From: Alviniconcha marisindica
Lineage: Eukaryota > Mollusca > Gastropoda > Provannidae
Assembly: GCA_018857735.1 (NCBI GenBank)
Contig: JABMCL010001087.1
Span: 1,441,001 to 1,505,000, forward strand
Length of the DNA: 64,000 nucleotides
Direction: 5' to 3'
Both the position numbers and the translations under genes were made by a program. Each line of letters starts with the position of its first letter. Within the stretch, counting starts at the first letter, position 1. Positions 58,421 to 64,000 of this stretch are shown here, one piece after another. The notes under the pieces are model-generated. The model was not told the origin of the DNA and did not search any database. It saw only the letters and a program-made list of their open reading frames with translations.

Positions 58421-58489
<69 letters not shown>

Positions 58490-58500
58490 GATTTGTTGTA
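58238..58500. repeat. two (GT)n arrays with duplicated flank
   Basis: GT 58238-58302, GAGT/GTGC units to 58372, then GTGTTATGATTTGTTGTA (58371-58388). A second GT array (58422-58486) is followed by the identical GTGTTATGATTTGTTGTA (58483-58500). The 112-bp spacing suggests duplication of a GT-containing unit. Confidence 0.93.
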
Positions 58501-58509
58501 ACGTAAATA

Positions 58510-59315
58510 TACTTCTAGATGCATTTCTAGCATTAATTAAACTTTTCTGATTTGAAGCTGCTGTTCAAACGTTATAGCCAAGCAAATCTTGGAGTTCGTT
58601 TTCTTAAAAATACTAGTTCACATCTTAGCTATTAAAATAATGTGGTTAATTTTCTTACTGATATTTTCTTTTATATTTGATCTTTGCACTCCAAACATTA
58701 TGTCTGTAAGATGCAAATTTAGATTAATACCACATTCTCGCAGAATAATTCCTTCAATAAAATTCAAAAAATGCCGCACACACACACACATACAAAAAAA
58801 GAAGAAGCTCAATTACATCAACAGTGTCGGTTTTCGTTAGTCGTTAGTGAGAAGGTAATCTTGTGAAAGGAAAGTTTAGGATTGGTGTCTAGTCTATAGC
58901 GAGTATGGGGGAAACACGCACGCCTGGACACGGGCATGGGTACGAACTACTACACCACCCCGGCATGTGATTGCAGGGAAAAGCAGCAAGCGTGCACGCT
59001 TGTAGAGAAGGTGGTGTGTTACGTGTGCTTTGCATGTCGCTTTAATTGTTTTTGAGACCACATTTTTTCTCTCTCTCTCTCTCCCCCGCTTCCTAAACTG
59101 CTGCTGGTTTGTGCCTAGTAAATATTCTTTTTTTTAGAAAGAACATGTAAATGAATCATTTCCATGCGATATGTATATCTGTCTGTATGTATTTTCTAGT
59201 TCTGTCCAGAGTACTTGTAGCTATGCATTTGTTTTATTTAATATGCATTTGTAAATGAAGTACTTTGATTGTACTAACATAATACAGTCAGATTGTTTGC
59301 TTGTACTCACATTAT
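58510..59315. other. no gene seen
   Basis: AT-rich unique sequence with a short CT array at about 59071. Confidence 0.4.
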
Positions 59316-59319
59316 ACAA

Positions 59320-59580
59320 TCAGAATGCAGAAGTCTGACCCAAAACCCAAAACCCACATGAAGTGGGTTGAGTGAAAAGGTTCCTACAGTGGGCACACAT
59401 TTCTTTCATACATCTTTCAGACTCGGACAAAAACAACCTAGAATGTCGGCGTTCCCATAAATAATAAATAGCGTCTCTTTGGGTCTCACAAAAAGTGCTT
59501 AAATTATTTTCGAACGCTCGCATGTGTCCGAGGATCTCTCTTGATATCAGATCAGCAGGCAAAGCAGTGCCAACAGTCAC
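59320..59580 (-). other. unassigned open frame, protein-like
   Basis: The minus strand reads ALPADLISREILGHMRAFEN, then NLSTFCETQRDAIYYLWERR, SERCMKEMCAHCRNLFTQPT and SCGFWVLGQTSAF before a stop. Composition is normal and the cysteines (CAHC, SCGF) could bind metal, but I recognise no family. The 5' part of the frame (59580-59637) is antisense to LINE RT and probably not part of it. It could be a domain of a mobile-element protein or a real terminal exon. Confidence 0.3.
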
Positions 59581-59584
59581 ACAC

Positions 59585-60012
59585 AGTAGAGCCGCGTTCG
59601 AACGACTGAATCTCGTGAGATACTCTGGGATCCACATCGGCAGAATTTTGACCTACAGACAACACTTGGAACCAACAGCAGTGAAGTGCAGGAAAGGCGC
59701 CTCCCTGTCCTGGAGGCTGTGGCCGCACAAGGCATTGAACAGCGCCACCTCTTTGTGCTGTATCAGTCCGTTACTCAGTGTCATTGACTACAAACTAGGC
59801 CGCACAATAATGTCACAGACAAATGTCAAAAACCAGACAGAGTTTAAAACAGTTAGTGAGGGTCATGCTGGAAACCACCATGGATACATCTACTGAGACT
59901 GTGGTTCACCACCGATGCAAATCAGACAGAGAGTGGATCAGTTCAAGGCAAGAGTGGATTAGGGCAAGGCATAGTTCAGTGCTCTGGACTAGGAAGGGGG
60001 AGGCAAAGAAAT

Positions 60013-60053
<41 letters not shown>

Positions 60054-60875
60054 CACGCACACACACACACACGCGCACACTCACACACACACACACTCGC
60101 TCACTCACCCAGCCATTTACCCAGCCACTCACTCACTCACTTACTCACCCACCGACCCACCCACCCACTCACTCACTCACTGAAGACGCAGCAGGTAGCA
60201 AACTGGGACGGGGCAAGTCTTAGATGGACCAAGCAGAGGATCGAGTAAATATTGCAAGTATGCCTGCTGACAGAACTCGAACAAATCAAGAAATGAAAGA
60301 AGTAGCCATACCGATTCCGTGTGTGAGACACTCCCACAAAAAACGATCGCAATCCACGAAGACAGTGCGGCCTATAAGGTCTCAGTCTAAAATTCTTGGC
60401 AATAGAAATGGAAGCAGCCACACATGACGCTGTCCACTGGATTGCCTAGAGATTAGACAGTCACAAATTCAGTGAGCTTGCTACAAGAAGTGAAAAGTAG
60501 ACTAGGAATCCCAGACTGGCATGTTCAAAGACTCCTGTGATTGTACTGTCCTGGACATGCCGGACTGAGTGGAAATGGCCAAGTAAATTGTCCGGCGTGA
60601 AAAGCAACCATCAGAAGTGATTTACTTCTTGGAAGATCTAAGTGTTGATTACATTGGGGCTCTATCTGCGGGCACAAAGCCAAACATAATATCCCGCCAT
60701 TTACACTGACAATCCCCTGGGGGAGAGAGGCGTAGAAAGAGGAAGCGCTTAATCAGACCAACATTGTAACCGTTTCAAAGGAAACACTGGGGAAACTTCT
60801 GAGAGACGGGGTGGAGCACATGATAAGTATGGGCTTTTCCAAGCGCGTATAAATTGTTACCATCTTGAGCCGAAC
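59585..60875 (+). pseudogene. LINE with RT tail and RNase H-like C-terminus, decayed
   Basis: Plus-strand remnants in several frames: YSGIHIGRILTYRQHLEPTA (YLG(I/V)..D..LTYRxH block), VIDYKLGRTIMSQTNVKN, ILQVCLLTELEQIKK (about 60245), AIEMEAATHDAVHWI (about 60400; the E-x-x-A-x-x-A-x-x-W helix typical of RNase HI), then YCPGHAGLSGNG (about 60545; the W/C-x-P-G-H-x-G-x-x-G-N box of RNase HI), and ETLGKLLRDGVEH at about 60790. So this belonged to an RNase H-bearing LINE group (I/Jockey-like; inference), distinct from the CR1-type fragments. An AC and CACT repeat cluster (60014-60182) interrupts the reading. Many frameshifts. Confidence 0.75.
60014..60182. repeat. (AC)n and (CACT)n repeats inside LINE remnant
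   Basis: AC array with ACGC interruptions to 60098, then CACT/CCCA units. Confidence 0.95.
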
Positions 60876-60929
60876 TTAAAGTGGAGATCGAGTTGTTACA
60901 AGACTTCTGTAAGTTATTTTCATCTGAAA

Positions 60930-61330
60930 CCATTTCTTCCTATTTTCTCTCTGTCCTTTTTGCTGTTGTTTTCGCCCAGATTATTACTTACTCCTTGTTA
61001 CTTACTGCCCTCTTGTTGTGCTTTCCCCCTCTCTTTGGTTACTTACTCTCCGCTTCTGGTGTTATTTCTATGTTCTCCTTATTCTGGTTTTACTCTCCTC
61101 GTTCCACTCTTCTTGTTTTTGCAGTCCTTATTGCTCCAGTCTTTTGTCACTTTCCCGCTTCTCCGCATTTTGATTTTATTTCACACTCCTTGTTGCGCTC
61201 CTCCTTTTGCTGTTACGCTCCTTTTTAGTCTTCTCTTGTGTTCCTCTCCTCTGCTTCCTGTTACTCCTCGTTGCGCCCCCTCTTGTTGTTACTCTCTTCT
61301 TCTCCTTTCCCATACCAAGAACTAACTAGC
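60930..61330 (+). repeat. pyrimidine-rich tract
   Basis: About 400 bp strongly enriched for C and T on the plus strand, with loosely repeated CTCCTTGTT/CTCTTGTTGTT words. Two overlapping hydrophobic open frames (60881-61228, 60960-61325) follow from this composition. Confidence 0.7.
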
Positions 61331-61424
61331 TTCCCCTTTCCCGCGCCATCGTACTTAGGACGTAGAAGTAAGTTCCCCTCTGCTGAGTGTCCAGAGCTGT
61401 CAGTGTCTCTGTCTGTCTCTCTCG

Positions 61425-61431
61425 CGCGCGC

Positions 61432-61466
<35 letters not shown>

Positions 61467-61479
61467 TATGAGTGAGTGA

Positions 61480-61554
<75 letters not shown>
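61425..61554. repeat. (GTGC)n, (GAGT)n and (GT)n compound microsatellite
   Basis: GCGCGC and GTGC units to 61467, four GAGT units, then about 34 GT units. Confidence 0.97.
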
Positions 61555-61556
<2 letters not shown>

Positions 61557-61559
61557 TCT

Positions 61560-63690
61560 CCTTCTGACAGAAATTGTGCGTATCTATATCTGATTTCCCG
61601 TTTCATTTAACCTCATTATTCCAATCCTCTTCCAGTAAAAAGTGACGTGTGTCAGAACATTGTCAATAATTTTCGTGTAATATGATGAATTTTGATCCGG
61701 TTAATTAATTGTTGGTTGTAGATACTCACTATTTTTTGTTTGTTTTGTTTGTTTAAACATGAAGTGTCGTGTGTCTAGAGCTATTAATCGGACTTTTGCT
61801 TGTATTTTTATGACTTGTGTTTCGCCCTGATACAACCTTCACGCTGAGTCGGTGTGTATATCAAGAATCAGGCGATCTCCTGTAGTTGCTCTCAAGCTTG
61901 TTAATTTCCTCTTCTTTATTTTGTTTGTTTGTTGCCGAACTTTTTTCTCCATGTTATTCTACTCTGCTCCTTAGTGTTTGTTCCCAGTGGTTCCACTGTA
62001 TCCAGTTTGCTCATTTTCTGCAGAATGCCGGGCAGAACGTCGTCGCAGTATAAAAGAGATCGATTGCAGGCCCTTTAAAGTTTAAACGGGGTATTTTCAT
62101 CATAACGCATGACGTATGTACACTAATAATCAATACAGGCAAGAAGAACATATCTATGATGATGACTAAAACAAGTTTAGCCTTTGAGCGCTCCTGAGAG
62201 GGAAATAAGGAAGAAAAAAGAGGGCAAGTAAGAAACCGAAGTAATGCTGTATGACTTCGATTTATTTTCTGTGCACCACTCTTTCACACAAACTACCGAG
62301 GAAAGATTACATTCGATATAACTGATGAAAATGATCAGCTTCCCTTACCTCATGATTTCTCTGACAGTGATATTTAGAAACGTCGCTTTTTCCGTATTGA
62401 TAAGATTGTTTTCATTCCACATTCATCCCTTTGCCGCAGACATTTATATAATGGCAAGAGCAATGCCACTTAAAATATCTGACGGGTCTGCTTTTTGTGC
62501 AAATTTGGCAGAAGTACTATGATTGTTGGTTTGCCTTCGTCAGGGCTATCGTCAAACTCAGTGAAACTGTGATCTGATTAAATTAACACATTGTTAGTTT
62601 TCCTGTTTCAAGGTAGATTGTTCTACGGTAACTATTTATTACGAAGTTAGTTCCATTGGAATGGATGTTCCGGAGCGTCCTTCGGTTCAGTTATGAATCC
62701 ATCCAAAAGAGTCATGCTACTGATTATGAGAGTTTTCTCGTTGCTGACGTGCTTGTATTGTCGTATCCCATTTCTAGGCCAGCCAGCCACCTCCATCTTG
62801 AAACCGCATTAACAGTACACGTCTGGAAACCCCTGTAGTTCTAATTCACCTTGATATGACCATCGCGGTTGACTGAGCATTAAATAAGATTTTTAAAAGA
62901 TCATTATCATTAGTTTCAAAAAGCTTTCTTAAACAAACTCTTGGCATCATTTGTATTGGCGATGTATGCACACTGTCAACAAGCTCTAATTTTTTCAGAG
63001 AATATATACTACAAACAACGGGAAACATGCAACATGGTACAGGTGAAAACCTGCAATCGGTCTGAAGGTCACACTGAATGACTGGCAGGTTTTACCGATA
63101 GAAAATAAAAGTTTGAGTCAGACCCCATAAAAACAAGGCGACTGCCTTCCAAGGAAAGTCGATCAAAAGCCATTGCAGCGTTAATTTGGAGACTATTAAC
63201 ATCGTATTACACGTCTGCCATGATTATGGTAATAAAAGACGGGTCCAATTTTGGTTTTTAGCTTCAAGCGTACTTTAAAAAAAAGTTGTACAACATCCAG
63301 TTCGTCACGAATTTGTCATATATGTGATCTCTGTGGTCCGGTTTCTTACCTCGTTTAAGAATAACATACCGTTCATTATGGTTGTTTGTTGCTTTTTAAT
63401 AAATAAAAAAAATGGCATTGCGCTTTAAAATGAAAATATTTGGCATATACGGTAGCACACTACCAAGTATGTACACACGGAAAACCTCCGTTAAACAAGC
63501 GGTGAGTTGATCGGTTACAACTGTCAGTCCAGTCGTACAAGTTGTTTTAGTTTTTAATCATCCTGCGTTTCTTTTTCCTTTTTTTAATATTATTTTTATT
63601 ATTTTTTATAATTATTTTTATTTATTGTAAATTGTGTAATATCCATTGTAATCTTTGTAGAGAAGACGCCTATCAAGATGTAACCTAATG
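61560..63690. other. no gene seen
   Basis: AT-rich unique sequence, low in repeats. CGCCCTGATACAACCTTCAC at about 61825 resembles the SINE body at 22401. Short frames (62325, 62656, 62846) have no recognisable content. Confidence 0.35.
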
Positions 63691-63711
63691 GAGTGGAGTG
63701 GAATCCAACAA

Positions 63712-63770
63712 GTTAATTAGCGCTCGAAATACGTAACACAAGTACAACAACGAAGACCTGAGTCACCTAC
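63712..63770 (+). repeat. dispersed ~60-bp repeat, copy 2
   Basis: AGTTAATTAGCGCTCGAAAT, ACGTAACACAAGTACAACAA, then CGAAGACCTGAGTCACCTAC. Near-identical to 36873-36930. Immediately followed by the palindromic element. Confidence 0.9.
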
Positions 63771-63772
63771 GA

Positions 63773-64000
63773 TAACTCTCACCTTGTATGCGTGTCAATA
63801 CAAGGTACATAAACTCCACTAAATACAAGGTACATAAACTCCACTCAGGTGGAGTTTATGTACGTTGTATTGACACGCATTGCAGGTGAGTTACGCGTGT
63901 AAATACAAGGTACATAAACTCCACCAGAGGGTAGTTTATGTACCTTGTATTTGGTGGAATTTATGTACCTTGTATTTACACGCATTCCAGGTGAGAGTTA
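63773..64000. mobile_element. multi-palindromic fold-back element (at window edge)
   Basis: It starts TAACTCTCACCTTGTATGCG and ends, on the opposite strand, TAACTCTCACCTGGAATGCG, so the outer ends are inverted repeats and 64000 is probably the element end. Inside, the word TACAAGGTACATAAACTCCA occurs in direct orientation at about 63808, 63832 and 63905 and in inverted form at about 63850, 63934 and 63957 (one with a base change). The block GCGTGTCAATACAAGGTACA is mirrored by TGTACGTTGTATTGACACGC, dividing the element into two adjacent hairpin halves. There is no open frame. Confidence 0.85.

Noticed and set aside
60881..61325. Two overlapping hydrophobic frames that look like membrane proteins
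   Set aside because: Both arise from one pyrimidine-rich tract; Leu, Ser, Phe and Pro are forced by composition, and two frames of the same tract look equally good.

Overview
The window looks like non-genic DNA from a repeat-rich animal genome, most likely a marine mollusc (gastropod-like). The reasons are very long (AC/GT)n, (AG/CT)n and compound (TCTG)n arrays, many decayed CR1/Jockey-type non-LTR retrotransposons (LINEs) with TG-rich 3' UTRs and (ATT)n or (CT)n tails, tRNA-derived SINEs, and no operons, Shine-Dalgarno sites or dense coding. The taxon is an inference. No complete protein-coding gene can be demonstrated. Most long open frames are artefacts of dinucleotide repeats (poly Thr-His, Cys-Val, Arg-Glu or Leu-Ser) or belong to dead retrotransposons.

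Layout. 0-6.5 kb: microsatellites, a LINE reverse transcriptase (RT) scrap and a tRNA-headed SINE on the minus strand. 6.5-9.2 kb: a tandem satellite with a ~43-bp ancestral unit; its centre (7796-8913) is an 86-bp dimer kept in perfect register for 13 units, three dimers of which form a 258-bp higher-order repeat. 9.8-15.4 kb: an inverted-repeat element, several LINE 3' ends and a palindromic fold-back element. 15.4-23 kb: microsatellite blocks, a LINE RT tail, two tRNA-derived SINEs. 23.7-27.5 kb: the largest LINE (minus strand; endonuclease plus RT, broken by stops and frameshifts), with the 3' UTR of a second LINE behind it. 27.6-31.9 kb: a possible exon, a LINE split by a SINE, a three-level nested insertion stack, and another LINE 3' end. 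32.7-38 kb: the only stretch that looks partly genic, with a CpG-rich patch, a short ATG exon with a good splice donor and several exon-like open segments. 38-57 kb: microsatellites, LINE 3' ends, SINEs with target-site duplications and a 63-bp minisatellite interrupted by a LINE. 57-64 kb: SINE and LINE remnants, including one with an RNase H-like C-terminus, and a multiply palindromic element ending exactly at the window edge.

The most interesting content is the repeat history. A short SINE family, whose head I do not recognise, occurs as dimeric (~173-185 bp) and very short (46-94 bp) copies. At least six copies have visible 9-13 bp target-site duplications. One copy was itself split by a DNA-transposon-like element with ~62-bp inverted termini and a 9-bp duplication, which in turn received another copy of the same SINE. 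Independent LINE families carry TG or AG microsatellites at fixed positions of their 3' ends, which suggests that retrotransposition seeds many of the microsatellites seen here. I found no evidence for an undescribed gene system, defence locus or CRISPR array.
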